Source: Tillus elongatus | Taxonomy: Eukaryota > Arthropoda > Insecta > Coleoptera > Cleridae | Reading direction: 5' to 3' | Assembly (NCBI GenBank): GCA_964006375.1 | Contig: OZ023265.1 | Span: 158,856,118-158,920,117 of the forward strand | Length of the DNA: 64,000 nucleotides | Shown here: positions 63,681-64,000 of the stretch, piece after piece | How the letters are laid out: every line of letters begins with the position of its first letter | How positions within the stretch are numbered: position 1 is the first letter of the stretch | Notes under the pieces: generated by a model | Databases searched by the model: none | What the model was told of the DNA's origin: nothing | The model's input: only the letters and a program-made list of their open reading frames with translations | Program-made: the position numbers and the translations under genes

Positions 63681-63961
63681 CCTCCCTTAATAATTTCCTT
63701 ATCAAGGAAATCTGGTTAAAAAAAAAACAGGTCAATTGGGCTTTCGAGGGGCACGTTCAAAAAGAGTATTTTCGGAATTTGACTTTTCACCCCCTAAGCC
63801 CCAGTCACCCCAACTTTATAATTTTAAATGACACCCCCTAGCTTGAGATATATCATTTTAAAGGTATTTAAAATCCTAATCCAACGGCGTTCACTAAATT
63901 TAAATCCACCGCCAACTTTTGAATTTAGAAGGAAAAAACGTCATCAAATTAGGAATATTTA

Positions 63962-64000
<39 letters not shown>
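63681..64000. other. Unassigned sequence ending in (TA)n at the window edge
   Basis: No gene recognised. A TA tract starts at about 63965 and continues to the window end. Confidence 0.5.

Overview
This is a stretch of a repeat-rich, AT-rich animal nuclear genome, almost certainly an insect. The reasons are intron-split eukaryotic genes with GT/AG junctions, a corkscrew/SHP2-type phosphatase gene, insect-like Cdc42, mariner, Penelope and jockey/R1-type retroelements, and about 21 long (TA)n tracts. I cannot name the species from the sequence.

Four host genes are supported. (1) Cdc42, minus strand, is complete: four coding exons (28371-28435, 28200-28312, 24222-24331, 13470-13757) give a 191-residue protein ending in the CAAX box CVIL. 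(2) A divergent Rho-family GTPase, minus strand, has five coding exons (53706-53779, 50394-50506, 42999-43108, 37184-37378, 33589-33741) and 214 residues. Its first three introns sit at the same positions and phases as those of Cdc42, and its second and third exons have the same lengths (113 and 110 nt). It looks like an old tandem paralogue. Its C-terminus lacks a terminal CAAX box, and its stop codon lies at the edge of a (TA)n microsatellite. (3) A 77-codon single-exon gene, plus strand (54391-54624), encodes a one-pass membrane protein resembling COX14-type factors. It lies head-to-head with the GTPase gene across about 610 bp. (4) The first three coding exons of corkscrew/PTPN11 (55082-55829, plus strand) encode the complete N-SH2 domain. 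The rest of that gene must lie beyond the window.

Nearly everything else is mobile or repetitive DNA in introns and intergenic space. The dominant family (called TA-family here) has a central (TA)n tract, conserved flanks, and ends carrying the palindrome ACGCAGCAAGTGCGT. It occurs in many copies in both orientations, together with a related 330-bp version with terminal inverted repeats. At least five other elements are inserted in or directly beside (TA)n tracts: LTR-like sequences at 10119-12248 and 42434-42797, a 254-bp segment at 16419-16672, a MITE at 31372-31941, and a mariner-type TIR element at 34022-36763 that itself holds an R1/jockey-like retroelement with a 31-bp target duplication.

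Layout. 1-13.4 kb: LTR-like repeat, Penelope fragment with inverted terminal repeats, several reverse-transcriptase remnants, SINEs. 13.4-28.9 kb: Cdc42, with two jockey-like retroelements, a mariner, TA-family copies and possible THAP-type coding fragments in its introns. 29-33.5 kb: SINEs, TA-family copies, MITE. 33.5-53.8 kb: the Rho-like gene, whose introns hold nested transposons, a long inverted repeat, a Tc1-like element and two foldback-like arrays (319/204-bp and 293-bp monomers). 54-55.8 kb: the small membrane-protein gene and the 5' part of corkscrew. 55.8-64 kb: corkscrew intron, with an 820-bp palindrome, a second palindromic array and more TA-family copies.

Intron structures come from reading splice sites and known protein families, not from transcripts. 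Repeat boundaries are by eye and may be off by tens of bases.
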